Below, piece by piece: positions 25,803 through 37,136 of a stretch of DNA of 64,000 nt (its first letter is position 1; each line of letters opens with the position of its first letter). The notes under the pieces are model-generated. The model did not search any database. It saw nothing but the letters and a program-made list of their open reading frames with translations, and was not told where the DNA came from. The DNA is from Azospirillum oryzae (lineage in GTDB: Bacteria > Pseudomonadota > Alphaproteobacteria > Azospirillales > Azospirillaceae). The stretch spans positions 898,590 through 962,589 of the forward strand of contig NZ_VTTM01000002.1 in assembly GCF_008364795.1 (NCBI RefSeq), given 5' to 3'. Position numbers and translations under genes: made by a program.

Positions 25803-26993
25803 TTACAGGCTGTTGCCGAAGACGAGATATTTGGCAGCGGCGAAGGCGCGACCGACGAAGCCGGCCTTCGGCATGTCCTGCGCCGCAACCACCGGCACCT
25901 CCTTGCCCGGGAAGCCGGGGGCGGAGATGACCAGCTTGCCGACAGTGTCGCCCTTCTTGATCGGGGCGGCAACCGGCGCGCTGCTGACCAGCGACACCTT
26001 CATGCCGGGCCGGTCGGCGCGGGCCATGGTGACGCTGAGGTTCTGCGGCACGGTGACGGGGACGCTGTCCTGCTCGCCCAGCCAGACCGGCACCTGCTCG
26101 ATCGTCTCGCCGCCCTTGTAGAGGGTGTAGGAGGCGAATTCACGGAAACCCCATTCGATCAGCCGGGCCGATTCGTCGGCGCGCGCCTGCATGCTGGGCA
26201 GGCCGTTGACAACCAGCAGCAGGCGCCGCCCCTCGCGCTCGCCCGACGCGGTCAGACCATAGCCGCCTGCGTCGGTGTGGCCGGTCTTCAGCCCGTCCAC
26301 ATTCATGTTGCGATAGAGCAGCGGGTTGCGGTTGCCCTGGGTGATGCCGTGATACTTGAACTCCCGGATCGAATCATACTTGTAGAATTCGGGGAAATCC
26401 TTGATCAGGCGTTCGGCGAGGATCGCCAGATCGCGGGCGGTCATATAGTGGTTCGGGTCGGGCCAGCCGGTGGCGTTGACGAAGTTGCTGCTTTTCAGCC
26501 CCAACTCGCGCGCCTTCTTGTTCGCCTGTTCGGCGAAGGCCCCTTCCGATCCTGCCAGCCCTTCGGCCAGCACGATGCAGGCGTCGTTGCCGGACTGAAC
26601 GATCATGCCCTTTAGCAGGTCGTCGACCTTGATGTTGTTGTGAAGCTCCACGAACATCTTGGAGCCCTGCATCCGCCAGGCCCGCTCGCTTACCGGCAGC
26701 GTGCTCTCCAGCGTCAGGCGGCCGGCCTTGATCGCCTCGAAGACCATGTAGGCGGTCATGATCTTGCTCATCGACGAGGGCGCCATCCGCTCGTCGGCGT
26801 TCTTCTCGAACAGCACGGTGTCCGAGGTCAGATCGACCAGGATCGCCTGCTTGGCGATGGTGTCGATGGTCGCGGCCTGGACCGAGACCGCGGTGAAGCC
26901 GGCGCCAATCGTGGCCCCGGCCATCGCAATTCCGGCCGCAACAGCAACGGAACGGCCGAAAACGGCACACAGGCGGACGACAACAGCGTTCAT
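25803..26993 (-). CDS. D-alanyl-D-alanine carboxypeptidase (PBP5/6-like)
   Basis: A 396-residue peptidase of family S11 that trims stem-peptide D-Ala in the periplasm. It has a signal sequence (cleavage about residue 40, VSVQA), catalytic SxxK (Ser74-Lys77), SGN at 134-136 and KTG at 236-238. A C-terminal beta domain and a weakly amphipathic end (FAAAKYLVFGNSL) suggest membrane association as in PBP5. It lies between rlpA and tmk; the rlpA neighbour also acts on cell wall. Confidence 0.94.
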   Translation of the reverse strand: MNAVVVRLCAVFGRSVAVAAGIAMAGATIGAGFTAVSVQAATIDTIAKQAILVDLTSDTVLFEKNADERMAPSSMSKIMTAYMVFEAIKAGRLTLESTLPVSERAWRMQGSKMFVELHNNIKVDDLLKGMIVQSGNDACIVLAEGLAGSEGAFAEQANKKARELGLKSSNFVNATGWPDPNHYMTARDLAILAERLIKDFPEFYKYDSIREFKYHGITQGNRNPLLYRNMNVDGLKTGHTDAGGYGLTASGEREGRRLLLVVNGLPSMQARADESARLIEWGFREFASYTLYKGGETIEQVPVWLGEQDSVPVTVPQNLSVTMARADRPGMKVSLVSSAPVAAPIKKGDTVGKLVISAPGFPGKEVPVVAAQDMPKAGFVGRAFAAAKYLVFGNSL

Positions 26994-27080
26994 GGCAACA
27001 ATCCTCCAAGGGCACTCGGTACAGGCATTGGGTCACTGGCGCTCGTGCAGAGCGGCCGGGAATGAGGTCGGGTGGACGGA

Positions 27081-28040
27081 TCAATCCACCACGATTTTGG
27101 CCTCCGTAAGGCCGGCCTGGATGATCTGGTTCAGCAGGCTGTCGGCACGCTCCACATTGTCCAGCGGGCCGACGCGGACACGGTGCAGGGTCATGCCGGC
27201 CGACCGCGTCTGGCTGACGCTGGCGCGCTGGCCGATGGTGGACAGCCGGGCGCGGGCCTTCGCCACATTCTCCTCGCTGCCGAAGGCGCCGACCTGCACA
27301 TAGATGGCCTCGTGGGCCTTCACCGGCAATTGCGCCACGACGGGGGCCGGCACGAATCGTCCCTCCGACATGCTGCCGGCGATGGTGGACGGCGGCGGAA
27401 TGGGGGCGCCGACCACCGCCGGGCGCGCGGCGGCCAGGGTCGTCACCGGTCCGGCCGGCCCGGTCACCTCGATCCGGCCGCGCGGAGCGGCCTTCGGCGG
27501 CGGACCGTCGAGTTCGGCCAGCATCGGGGCGGGCGTGCCCTGGCGCGCCGCGGCGGCGATGGCGCGGCTTTCCTCCGCCAGGATCTGCACGCGCACCTTG
27601 GCGGTGCCGGGACCGTCGAAGCCCAGCAGCTGGGCGCCGCGGCGCGACATGTCGATGATGCGGCCGTTGGCGTAGGGGCCGCGGTCGTTGACCCGCACGA
27701 CGATGGACCGGCCGTTGTCCAGATTGGTCACCCGCACCAGGCTCGGCATAGGCAGCGTCTTATGCGCGGCGGTCAGCTCGTTCTGGTCGTAGATCTCACC
27801 GTTGGCGGTGTTCTTCTCATGGAAGCCGGGGCCGTACCAGGACGCGATGCCGGTCTCGTCGTAGCTGTAATCTTCCTTGGGATAGTACCAGACGCCGTTG
27901 ATCTGATAGGGCTTGCCCACCTTGTAGATACCGCTGGTCGGAAGGCCCGAGCCGGTGCCGGCGGGCTTCTGCGCGCAGGCGGCGAGCGCTGACACGCCCA
28001 CCAGCACGACGACCCTGCTCACCCCGCGCCAGCGACGCAT
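27081..28040 (-). CDS. rlpA: RlpA septal-ring lipoprotein (lytic transglycosylase)
   Basis: A 319-residue lipoprotein. The ATG at 28040 is preceded by AAGGAAGGGG and gives a lipoprotein signal (SALAAC); the longer frame begins with TTG and is rejected. The double-psi beta-barrel domain is clear (ETGIASWYGPGFHEKNTANGEIYDQNELTAAHKTLPMPSLVRVTNLDNGRSIVVRVNDRGPY), including the family's His and Asp. A Pro/Ala linker leads to a C-terminal SPOR domain (IYVQVGAFGSEENVAKARARL...RVRVGPLDNVERADSLLNQI) that targets septal peptidoglycan. Confidence 0.94.
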   Translation of the reverse strand: MRRWRGVSRVVVLVGVSALAACAQKPAGTGSGLPTSGIYKVGKPYQINGVWYYPKEDYSYDETGIASWYGPGFHEKNTANGEIYDQNELTAAHKTLPMPSLVRVTNLDNGRSIVVRVNDRGPYANGRIIDMSRRGAQLLGFDGPGTAKVRVQILAEESRAIAAAARQGTPAPMLAELDGPPPKAAPRGRIEVTGPAGPVTTLAAARPAVVGAPIPPPSTIAGSMSEGRFVPAPVVAQLPVKAHEAIYVQVGAFGSEENVAKARARLSTIGQRASVSQTRSAGMTLHRVRVGPLDNVERADSLLNQIIQAGLTEAKIVVD

Positions 28041-28173
28041 CCGCCAAACCCCTTCCTTCCCCAAACCCGGCCGGAACGCCGGGGCGGCGGCACTCTAGCG
28101 GAGTGGCATCGCCGCGCCAATGCCTCGAACGCGGCAGAAACACGATGACACAGCCCGTACGCGGGCAGGACGC

Positions 28174-28980
28174 TCAGGGGCCGGGGAACAGGCTTCCGGT
28201 GCGGCCCATCAGCCGATAGGCGGTCAGCCCGATCCACTCCCGCACCGCATCGTCGAGGATCACCAGATTCTGCCCGAACTCGAAGCGCAGGTAAGGCTTG
28301 GCGTCGTGGCGGGTGCGGTAATCGACGGGGTAGGGGATCACCTCCCACCCGATCTGCCGGAAGATGCCGACCGACCGCGGCATGTGCATGGCCGACGTGA
28401 CGAGGACCCAGCGCTCACCCGGTGCCGGCTTGACCATCTCCTTGCTGAAGACGGCGTTTTCCCAGGTATTGCGGGAGTCCGCCTCATAGATCACGCGATC
28501 TTCGGGAATGCCGGCCTGGAGCAGGGCGGCGCGGGCGGTCACGTCCTCCTTGTACTCCTGGCCCAGCAGCCGGCCGGACCCGCCGGTGAAGACGGCCTTG
28601 GCTTCCGGATGGCGGCGGACGAGGTCGGCGAACCCCAGGATCCGCTCCGCCGCCTCATTGACGGAGGGATCGCCGCGGTCGGCGGTGATCGGCGGGTTGA
28701 CCGCGCCGCCCAGCATGACGATGCCGTCGATCCGCCCCTCCGGCTCCACCCGCGGGAAGCGGTTCTCCAGCGGCAGGGCGACCAGCGCGCCCACCCCCGT
28801 ATACATGACCACCAGAAGCAGCACCGCCGCCAGTGTCACCAGCCGCCGCCCCGCGCGTTGCCAGCGCCGCGTCCGCAGCAGCAGCGCCCCCAGCGCCACC
28901 GCCAGCACCAGCGCATTGCCGGGCGCGAAGACGCCCCACAGCAGCTTCGACAGGATGAAGGACAGCACCGGGGCATCCAT
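28174..28980 (-). CDS. YdcF/ElyC-like membrane protein
   Basis: A 268-residue protein with two N-terminal hydrophobic helices (FILSKLLWGVFAPGNALVLAVALGALLL and LVTLAAVLLLVVMYTGVGALVAL), then a DUF218 domain (GIVMLGGAVNPP, AVFTGGSGRL, SRNTWENAVFSKEM, WVLVTSAMHMPRSVGIFRQIG). This domain is shared with ElyC and YdcF and is linked to envelope biogenesis. The ATG at 28980 is preferred over an upstream TTG at 29016. It follows the methyltransferase gene on the same strand. Confidence 0.85.
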   Translation of the reverse strand: MDAPVLSFILSKLLWGVFAPGNALVLAVALGALLLRTRRWQRAGRRLVTLAAVLLLVVMYTGVGALVALPLENRFPRVEPEGRIDGIVMLGGAVNPPITADRGDPSVNEAAERILGFADLVRRHPEAKAVFTGGSGRLLGQEYKEDVTARAALLQAGIPEDRVIYEADSRNTWENAVFSKEMVKPAPGERWVLVTSAMHMPRSVGIFRQIGWEVIPYPVDYRTRHDAKPYLRFEFGQNLVILDDAVREWIGLTAYRLMGRTGSLFPGP

Positions 28981-29067
28981 GACTGTGAGCGAGAGGGCGG
29001 AGCATAAGCAGGGCAATTGGAGGGGGCAATGACGCTCCCTCTCCCGGGGCGGGAATGGGCTTCAGCC

Positions 29068-29649
29068 TCACCCCCGCCAGTACCCCCACACCGATGCCGG
29101 CGGCAGGTTCCGCAGCGTGAAGCCCAGCCTCTCGCCCTTCAGGTCCAGCGCATTGCGGTTCAGCGGCGAATGCGGCATGAAGCTGTAGAGGAGGAAGCGC
29201 CCACCCGGCCGCAGGATGCGGAAGGTGGCGTCCAGCACCTCGCGCTGGAACTCCAGCGGGAAGGTGATCATCGGGATGCCGATCACCACCGTGCCGACCT
29301 TGCCGCACAGCGCTTCGCCCAGCAGTTCCGGCGCCTTGCGGCAATCGTCGGCGATGACGGTTACGGCCGGGCATCGGACGCGCAGATGGCGGGCGAGGTC
29401 GCGGTCGATCTCGAAGCTGTAGAGCCGGTCGGCGGAGATGCCGGACTCCAGGATCGCGGCGGTGATCGGGCCGGTGCCGCCGCCGAACTCCACCACCACC
29501 TCGTCGGCCTCACAGCGGATCTCGCGGGTGATCCGGCGGCGCAATGCCCGGGAGGACGGAGCGACCGACCCCATCGCCCAAGGATCGGCCAGCCAGCGGC
29601 GGAAGAACAGCCAGGATTCGGAAAGCGTGGCGGATGCTGTCTCGGTCAT
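29068..29649 (-). CDS. PmtA-like phospholipid N-methyltransferase
   Basis: A 193-residue SAM-dependent methyltransferase. The ATG at 29649 has GGGAGG six bases upstream, so an upstream in-frame start is rejected. Motif I is VVVEFGGGTGPITAAIL; the N-terminus FFRRWLADPWAMGSVAPSSRALRRRI resembles rhizobial PmtA, which makes phosphatidylcholine from phosphatidylethanolamine. The later segment GTVVIGIPMITFPLEFQREVLDATFRILRPGGRFLLYSF is also PmtA-like. Function is inferred from similarity. It lies between exoD and the YdcF-like gene. Confidence 0.75.
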   Translation of the reverse strand: MTETASATLSESWLFFRRWLADPWAMGSVAPSSRALRRRITREIRCEADEVVVEFGGGTGPITAAILESGISADRLYSFEIDRDLARHLRVRCPAVTVIADDCRKAPELLGEALCGKVGTVVIGIPMITFPLEFQREVLDATFRILRPGGRFLLYSFMPHSPLNRNALDLKGERLGFTLRNLPPASVWGYWRG

Positions 29650-29703
29650 GCGGGCCTCCCTGGTTTGGGGCGGCCCGTCACCCATCGTCCCGATGCGGCC
29701 GCC

Positions 29704-30405
29704 TTAATGCAGAGTTGCTGCCAGAAGTTGGTGACCTGCGTATGACAGGCTGCTCGCCACCAGCGTCAGGAACACCAGCGCCGCGGCGGTCAGCCCGAGG
29801 CCGAGGCCGATGGCGCCGCCGTCGCGCTCGATCAGCCCCAGCGAGATCAGCACCAGCGCGAAGCCCGGCAGCCAGCCGGTCAACGGCAGCGGCACGATGC
29901 AGGTCAGCGTCAGGATGAACAGCAGAAGCCCGAACCAACGTTCCTGATCGATGCGGGCAAGCCGGTGGAGCCGCGGCTTCAGCATCCGCTCGATCCCCGT
30001 CAGGCGCGGCATGGCGGCATCCAGCGTGCGCGCCGCCAGCCCGGTGCCGATGGACCGCCGCAGCAGCCAGTCCGGCAGCCGCGCCCCGCGCCGGCCGAAG
30101 GCGAGTTGGGCGGTGTAGAGCACGATGGGCAGGTCGAACAGGCAGGACACGCCCAGCGGCACCGGCGCGATGGTGGGCAGCGACAGCGCCAGCAGGATGG
30201 TGCCGAGCGAGCGGTCGCCCAGCGCCCGGATCAGGTCGCCCAGCGTGACCCGCCCGGCCGGCAAATTGGCGCGGAAGCGGGCCAGCACGTCCGACGTGCG
30301 CTCCTCCTCCGTTCCGCACAGGGCGGGCAGGGCGATGGCGCCGTCGCGCTGCGGCTTGCCGACCTCGTCGGCGAGCGGGTGGTCGATGTGATGATCGGCG
30401 TTCAA
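29704..30405 (-). CDS. ExoD-family membrane protein
   Basis: A 233-residue protein with the ExoD pattern: VTLGDLIRALGDRSLGTILLALSLPTIAPVPLGVSCLFDLPIVLYTAQLAFGRR, then a second hydrophobic hairpin (WFGLLLFILTLTCIVPLPLTGWLPGFALVLISLGLIERDG). ExoD in Sinorhizobium is needed for exopolysaccharide production and alkaline tolerance; the biochemical role is unknown. It overlaps the ABC-F gene by four bases (ATGA), suggesting translational coupling. Confidence 0.88.
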   Translation of the reverse strand: MNADHHIDHPLADEVGKPQRDGAIALPALCGTEEERTSDVLARFRANLPAGRVTLGDLIRALGDRSLGTILLALSLPTIAPVPLGVSCLFDLPIVLYTAQLAFGRRGARLPDWLLRRSIGTGLAARTLDAAMPRLTGIERMLKPRLHRLARIDQERWFGLLLFILTLTCIVPLPLTGWLPGFALVLISLGLIERDGGAIGLGLGLTAAALVFLTLVASSLSYAGHQLLAATLH

Positions 30406-32312
30406 ACGCCGGCCTCCGCCGCGGCGCTCTCGTAGAGTTCGAGCGCCTCCAGCCAGGTTTCCTCTGCGGTCGCCAGCTTCTTCTCCACGGTGCCCAGTTC
30501 GATCTGCAGCTTGGTCAGCTTGTCCGACGGACCGCTGTAGAGCGCGGGGTCGGACATCTTCGTCTCGATCTTGCGTTTTTCCTCGCTCAGCTTCGTCACC
30601 AGCGCCTCGGCGTCGGTGGCCTTGCGCTTCAGCGGGGCGAGCGCGGTGCGCGCCTCGGCCGCGGCGCGGCGCTGGTCCTTCTTGTTCGGTCCGGCGTCGC
30701 GCTCCGCACCGCCCTTGGCGCCGTCATTCTTGGCTGCCGCCCGCTCCGCCTTGGCGCGGTCGAGCAGATAGCGGCGGTAGTCGTCCAGGTCGCCGTCATA
30801 GGCCTGCACCGTGCCGTCGGCGACCAGCAGCAGCCGGTCCACCGTCATCTCGATCAGGTGGGGGTCGTGGCTGATGATGACGACGGCGCCGGGGAAATCG
30901 TTGATCGCCTCGATCAGTGCTTCGCGGCTGTCGATGTCCAGATGGTTGGTCGGTTCGTCCAGCATCAGGATATGCGGGACTTCCCGGCTCATCAGCGCCA
31001 GCAGAAGCCGGGCCTTCTCGCCGCCCGACAGATTGGCGATCTTGGTCTCCGCCTTCGCCTGGGGGAAGCCGAAGCGGCCGAGATGGGCGCGCACCTTCTC
31101 CTCCAGCGCCAGCGGCATGATGCGCTGGGTCTGCTGGATCGGCGTCAGCGACAGGTCCAGCTCCTCGGCCTGATGCTGGGCGAAATAGCCGATGCGCAGC
31201 TTGGGCGGGCGCCGCATCTCGCCGGCCATCGGCTGCAGCCGGTTGGCCAGCAGCTTGACCAGCGTCGACTTGCCGTTGCCGTTGGCGCCCAAGAGGCCGA
31301 TGCGGTCCTCCATGTCGATGCGCAGGTTGACCCGCCGCAGGATCACCTTGTCGCCATAGCCGATGCTCACCCCCTCCAGCGCGATCAGCGGCGGCGCCAG
31401 CTCGTCGGGAGGAGGGAAGTTGAAGACGACCTCCGGATCGTCCTCCATCAGCGTGATCGACTCCATCTTCTCCAGAAGCTTCAGGCGGCTCTGCGCCTGA
31501 CGGGCCTTGCTGGCCTTGAAGCGGAAGCGGTCGACATAGGACATCATGTGCTTGCGCCGCGCTTCCTGCTTGGCGGCCATGGAAGCGATGCGCTCCTGGT
31601 TGGCGCGGCGCTGCGCCAGGAACTGATCGTAATTGCCGCTGTAGGTGACGAGCTTGCCCTGGTCGATGTGGATCGTCGTGGTCGGAACCGCGTTCAGCAG
31701 TTCGCGGTCGTGGCTGACCAGCAGGATGGTGTGCGGGTAGTTCTTCAGATAGCCCTCGAGCCAGATGGTCGCTTCGAGGTCCAGGTGGTTGGTCGGCTCG
31801 TCCAGCAGCAGCAGGTCGGGGCGGGAGAACAGCACGCCGGCCAGCGCCACGCGCATCCGCCAGCCGCCGGAGAAATCCGAACAGGGCCGCTGCTGCGCTT
31901 CGGCGTCGAAGCCCAGGCCGGACAGCACCTGCGCGGCGCGCGACGGAGCGGAATGGGCCTCGATGTCGGCAAGGCGGGCATGGATTTCGCCGATGCGCAT
32001 CGGGTCGGTCGCCGTCTCGGCCTCCGCCAGCAGGGCGGTGCGTTCGGTGTCGGCGGCCAGCACGGCGTCGATCAGCGTGGTGGGGCCGCTTGGGGCCTCC
32101 TGCGCCACCATGCCCATCCGCATGCCCGCCGGCAGGGTGACTGCGCCGGCATCCGTCTGCAGCTGGCCCGAGATCAGCTTCAGCAGGGTCGATTTCCCGG
32201 TGCCGTTGCGCCCGACCAGCGCCACGCGGTGCCCCTTGGGCACCACCGCCGTCGCATGGTCGAACAACACTCGGCCGCCGAAGCGGAAGGTCAGGTCATT
32301 GATGTGCAGCAT
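30402..32312 (-). CDS. ABC-F family ATPase
   Basis: A 636-residue cytoplasmic protein with two ATP-binding cassettes and no membrane domain. Walker A loops are GRNGTGKST and GANGNGKST, signatures are FSGGWRMR and LSGGEKAR, and Walker B with catalytic Glu are LLLLDEPTNHLD and ILMLDEPTNHLD. The linker with its Lys/Arg-rich segment and a C-terminal coiled coil (APLKRKATDAEALVTKLSEEKRKIETKM) are typical of YheS/Uup-type ABC-F translation factors; the length matches E. coli YheS. Start at 32312 begins directly with the cassette; a longer frame adds 40 atypical residues. Confidence 0.93.
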   Translation of the reverse strand: MLHINDLTFRFGGRVLFDHATAVVPKGHRVALVGRNGTGKSTLLKLISGQLQTDAGAVTLPAGMRMGMVAQEAPSGPTTLIDAVLAADTERTALLAEAETATDPMRIGEIHARLADIEAHSAPSRAAQVLSGLGFDAEAQQRPCSDFSGGWRMRVALAGVLFSRPDLLLLDEPTNHLDLEATIWLEGYLKNYPHTILLVSHDRELLNAVPTTTIHIDQGKLVTYSGNYDQFLAQRRANQERIASMAAKQEARRKHMMSYVDRFRFKASKARQAQSRLKLLEKMESITLMEDDPEVVFNFPPPDELAPPLIALEGVSIGYGDKVILRRVNLRIDMEDRIGLLGANGNGKSTLVKLLANRLQPMAGEMRRPPKLRIGYFAQHQAEELDLSLTPIQQTQRIMPLALEEKVRAHLGRFGFPQAKAETKIANLSGGEKARLLLALMSREVPHILMLDEPTNHLDIDSREALIEAINDFPGAVVIISHDPHLIEMTVDRLLLVADGTVQAYDGDLDDYRRYLLDRAKAERAAAKNDGAKGGAERDAGPNKKDQRRAAAEARTALAPLKRKATDAEALVTKLSEEKRKIETKMSDPALYSGPSDKLTKLQIELGTVEKKLATAEETWLEALELYESAAAEAGV

Positions 32313-32486
32313 AGCGCGCGAGGATGTAGCACGAGGGGCCGCCGATTTGAAGCGGGGGTCGCCGAATGGCACGGCTTTGTCTCGCGCGGGACGGCCCGAT
32401 TGCCCTGCCCAGGACCGGGTGCGGGCCGACAAATTTGTTTGAACACGACCAATGTGGAGAACGGAATCGCCACCCGCTTTTTTTTA

Positions 32487-32500
32487 ATTGAACGTTCAAT
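32487..32500. promoter_or_regulatory. BetI-type operator
   Basis: ATTGAACGTTCAAT is a perfect 14-base palindrome within an AT-rich stretch 97 bases before betB. It matches the palindromic site I know for BetI, the choline-responsive TetR repressor of bet genes. No betI gene is visible in the window, so the regulator must lie elsewhere. Choline would relieve repression. Confidence 0.75.
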
Positions 32501-32596
32501 CAATAAAAATCAGGCTGTGCTTCTGGAAAGATGGTGCTGCGAACCAATGCACTTTTGGACCCTGGGACCTGGGCTCAGGAGGAGGGGAGACAGGAG

Positions 32597-34066
<1,470 letters not shown>

Positions 34067-34110
34067 GACCGTCTTTCAGGGAAGCCCGCTTTTCAAAGAA
34101 GGGGTGTTCG

Positions 34111-35886
34111 ATGTCGAATCAACCGACCTCCGGTGCCGCTGTGCCGGAGAACGGCACCGCCATGCCCTCCGTCTCCCAGGCGGTGCGCGAGTATGACTAC
34201 ATCATCGTCGGCGCCGGGTCGGCGGGCAATGTGCTGGCCTGCCGCCTGACCGAGGATGCCGGCGTCAGCGTCCTGCTGCTGGAAGCGGGCGGACCCGACC
34301 ACCGGCTGGACTACCGCACCCAGATGCCGGCGGCGCTGGCATTCCCGCTGCAGGGCCGCCGCTACAACTGGGCCTACGAGACCGAACCCGAACCGCACAT
34401 GGACAACCGTCGCATGGAGTGCGGGCGCGGCAAGGGGCTGGGCGGGTCGTCGCTGATCAACGGCATGTGCTACATCCGCGGCAACGCGCTGGACTATGAC
34501 GGCTGGGCCGAGCTTCCGGGTCTGGAGGACTGGAGCTATCTCGACTGCCTGCCCTATTTCCGCAAGGCGGAGACGCGCGACGTCGGCCCCAACGCCTATC
34601 ACGGCGGCGACGGCCCGCTGTTCGTCACCACCGCCAAGCCGGGCGTCAACCCGCTTTACGAGGCGATGGTGGAGGCGGGGGGGCAGGCCGGCTATGGCCG
34701 CACCGACGATCTGAACGGCTACCGCCAGGAGGGCTTCGGCCCGATGGATCGCACGGTGACCGCGCAGGGCCGGCGCTGCAGCACGGCCCGCGGCTATCTC
34801 GACCGGGCACGGGAGCGGCCGGGGCTGACCATCGTCACCCATGCGATGACCGACCGCATCCTGTTCGACGGACGCCGCGCCGTCGGCGTCGCCTATCTGC
34901 GCAACGGCACGCCGGTGACGGCGCGGGCGCGGCGGGAGGTGCTGCTGTGCGCCGGCGCCATCGCTTCCCCGGCGATCCTGCAGCGGTCGGGGGTGGGGCC
35001 GTCGCCGCTGCTGCGCGAGCTGGGGGTGGCGCCGGTGATCGACCTGCCGGGGGTCGGCGGCGATCTCCAGGACCATCTGGAGATGTACATCCAGTATCAC
35101 TGCCGCCAGCCGGTGTCGCTCTATCCGGCGCTGAAATGGTGGAACCAGCCGGCGATCGGCGCCGAATGGCTGTTCCTGGGCACCGGCATCGGCGCCAGCA
35201 ACCAGTTCGAGGCCGGCGGCTTCATCCGCACCGGCGACGACGTGCCCTGGCCCAACATCCAGTATCACTTCCTCCCCGTCGCCATCAGCTACAACGGCAC
35301 CAACGCGGTGGAGGCGCACGGCTTCCAGGCCCATGTCGGCTCGATGCGTTCGCCCAGCAAGGGGCGCGTGCATGCCCGCTCGCGCGATCCGGGGCAGGCG
35401 CCCAGCATCCTGTTCAACTACATGGCCGATCCGCAGGACTGGCAGGAGTTCCGCGCCGGCATCCGCATCACCCGCGACATCATGCGCCAGCGTGCCCTTG
35501 CTCCTTATCGCGGGGAGGAGATCAGCCCCGGCGCCGATTGCGTCACCGATGCCGACCTCGACGCCTTCGTCCGCCATCACGCCGAGACGGCCTATCACCC
35601 CTGCGGCACCTGCCGGATGGGGACCGACGACGGCGCGGTGGTGGACGGCCAGGGCCGGGTGCATGGGCTGGAGGGACTGCGCGTCATCGACGCCTCGATC
35701 ATGCCGCGCATCATCACCGGCAACCTGAATGCCCCCACCATCATGATGGCGGAGAAGCTGGCCGACGCGGTGCGCGGCCGTCCGCCGCTGCCGCGCGCCG
35801 ACGTCCCCTATTACGTCGCCGACGCCGCCATCAGACAGAAGGAGTCCCAGAGGGAGTCATTGAAGGACCAGCGACTGCGGGCCTGA
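34111..35886 (+). CDS. betA: choline dehydrogenase
   Basis: A 591-residue GMC oxidoreductase that oxidises choline to betaine aldehyde. FAD-binding motif [22 protein letters not shown]...VLLLEAGG follows a 28-residue N-terminal extension. GMC signatures [21 protein letters not shown] and [16 protein letters not shown] are present, and the active-site His motif [10 protein letters not shown] lies near residues 493-502. The C-terminal tail is some 20 residues longer than usual. Operon order betB-betA with the choline-binding protein gene following. Confidence 0.94.
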   Translation: MSNQPTSGAAVPENGTAMPSVSQAVREYDYIIVGAGSAGNVLACRLTEDAGVSVLLLEAGGPDHRLDYRTQMPAALAFPLQGRRYNWAYETEPEPHMDNRRMECGRGKGLGGSSLINGMCYIRGNALDYDGWAELPGLEDWSYLDCLPYFRKAETRDVGPNAYHGGDGPLFVTTAKPGVNPLYEAMVEAGGQAGYGRTDDLNGYRQEGFGPMDRTVTAQGRRCSTARGYLDRARERPGLTIVTHAMTDRILFDGRRAVGVAYLRNGTPVTARARREVLLCAGAIASPAILQRSGVGPSPLLRELGVAPVIDLPGVGGDLQDHLEMYIQYHCRQPVSLYPALKWWNQPAIGAEWLFLGTGIGASNQFEAGGFIRTGDDVPWPNIQYHFLPVAISYNGTNAVEAHGFQAHVGSMRSPSKGRVHARSRDPGQAPSILFNYMADPQDWQEFRAGIRITRDIMRQRALAPYRGEEISPGADCVTDADLDAFVRHHAETAYHPCGTCRMGTDDGAVVDGQGRVHGLEGLRVIDASIMPRIITGNLNAPTIMMAEKLADAVRGRPPLPRADVPYYVADAAIRQKESQRESLKDQRLRA

Positions 35887-35938
35887 GACCCGCGCGCCGA
35901 TAACGACAACGATAACCACAAGCAAGGAGAACAGGGAT

Positions 35939-36916
35939 ATGGGCAAGACTTTCGGTAAACTCTCGGGCCTCGCCGTCGGCCTGATGCTGGCAGCCGGGAC
36001 CGCCGCCCTGCCGGCGGGGACGGCTCTCGCCGCCGATCCGGCATCCTGCAAGTCGGTGCGTTTCGGCGATGTGGGCTGGACCGACATCGCCGCGACGACG
36101 GCGCTCGCCTCCGTCACGCTGGAGGCGCTGGGCTACCAGCCGACCACCAGCATCTCGTCGGTGCCTGTCGTCTATCTCGGGCTGAAGACCAAGTCGCTGG
36201 ACGTGTTCCTGGGCAACTGGATGCCCACCATGGAAACCTTCATCAAGCCGGTGCTGGAGGATGGCTCGGTCGAGGTGACGCGCGTCAACCTCGAAGGCGC
36301 CAAATACACGCTGGCCGTCCCGACCTATGCCGCCGCCGCCGGGTTGAAGAGCTTCAAGGATCTGGCGAAGTACAAGGACAAGCTGGACGGCAAGATCTAC
36401 GGCATCGAGGCCGGCAACGACGGCAATCTCATCATCGACAAGATGCTGAAGGCCGATGCCTTCGGCCTGAAGGACTTCAAGCTGGTGGAATCCAGCGAGG
36501 CCGGCATGCTGGCCGAGGTGAAGCGCGCGACCCGGACCAAGAAATGGATCGCCTTCCTGGGCTGGGCGCCGCACCCGATGAACAAGACGATGGACATCAC
36601 CTATCTGGCCGACGGCGACGACTGGTTCGGCCCGAACTTCGGCGGTGCCACCGTCAGCACCAACGTGCGCAAGGGCTATGCCGCCGAATGCCCGAACGTC
36701 GGCAAGTTCCTGTCCAATCTGGTCTTCACCGTGGACATGGAGAATTCGGTGATGGACGGCATCATGAACGGCGGCCGCAAGCCGGAAGCGGTGGCGGCCG
36801 ACTGGCTGAAGAAGAACCCCGCCGTCCTGAAGACCTGGCTGTCCGGCGTCACCACGCTGGACGGCAAGGACGGTCTGGCCGCCGCGCAGGCCAGGCTGGC
36901 CGCGCTCAAATCCTGA
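35939..36916 (+). CDS. choX: choline/betaine ABC transporter substrate-binding protein
   Basis: A 325-residue periplasmic protein with a cleavable signal (cut near residue 31, ALAAD). The body (CKSVRFGDVGWTDIAATTALASVTLEALGYQPTT, LDVFLGNWMPTMETFIKPVLEDGSVE, WIAFLGWAPHPMNKTMDITYL) is that of ChoX/OpuAC-type binding proteins; in Sinorhizobium ChoX binds choline. Tryptophans that form the aromatic cage are present in NWMPT and WAPHPM. No ATPase or permease gene follows: a terminator and ndk come next, so the transporter partners are elsewhere. Confidence 0.9.
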   Translation: MGKTFGKLSGLAVGLMLAAGTAALPAGTALAADPASCKSVRFGDVGWTDIAATTALASVTLEALGYQPTTSISSVPVVYLGLKTKSLDVFLGNWMPTMETFIKPVLEDGSVEVTRVNLEGAKYTLAVPTYAAAAGLKSFKDLAKYKDKLDGKIYGIEAGNDGNLIIDKMLKADAFGLKDFKLVESSEAGMLAEVKRATRTKKWIAFLGWAPHPMNKTMDITYLADGDDWFGPNFGGATVSTNVRKGYAAECPNVGKFLSNLVFTVDMENSVMDGIMNGGRKPEAVAADWLKKNPAVLKTWLSGVTTLDGKDGLAAAQARLAALKS

Positions 36917-36951
36917 CCTGACGCCGTCTTTCCGCATTGCCTCCTCGACTC

Positions 36952-36985
36952 CGGCCGTGGCGGGATTCCGCCGCGGCCGTTTTTT
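36952..36985 (+). terminator. intrinsic terminator after choX
   Basis: A 12-pair stem (CGGCCGTGGCGG at 36952-36963 with CCGCCGCGGCCG at 36968-36979, one G-T wobble) with a four-base loop and six T residues. It ends the bet operon. Confidence 0.92.
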
Positions 36986-37021
36986 CGGGAGGCAGGCGAC
37001 GTCCGCCTCCAAACGAACGCC

Positions 37022-37050
37022 TTGCCGCGCCGCGAAAGCGCCTCTATAAA
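37022..37050 (+). promoter_or_regulatory. sigma-70 promoter for ndk
   Basis: TTGCCG (37022-37027) and TATAAA (37045-37050) are separated by exactly 17 bases and lie 85 bases before the ndk ATG. Good match to the housekeeping consensus in otherwise GC-rich DNA. Confidence 0.7.
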
Positions 37051-37136
37051 GCGGCCCATCCGGCGCCCCGGTCTTCCGGCGGCGCCTCCGTGTTTTTCAA
37101 ACGGCGAAAAGCCCCATTCCCGCAGGAGTCACCACC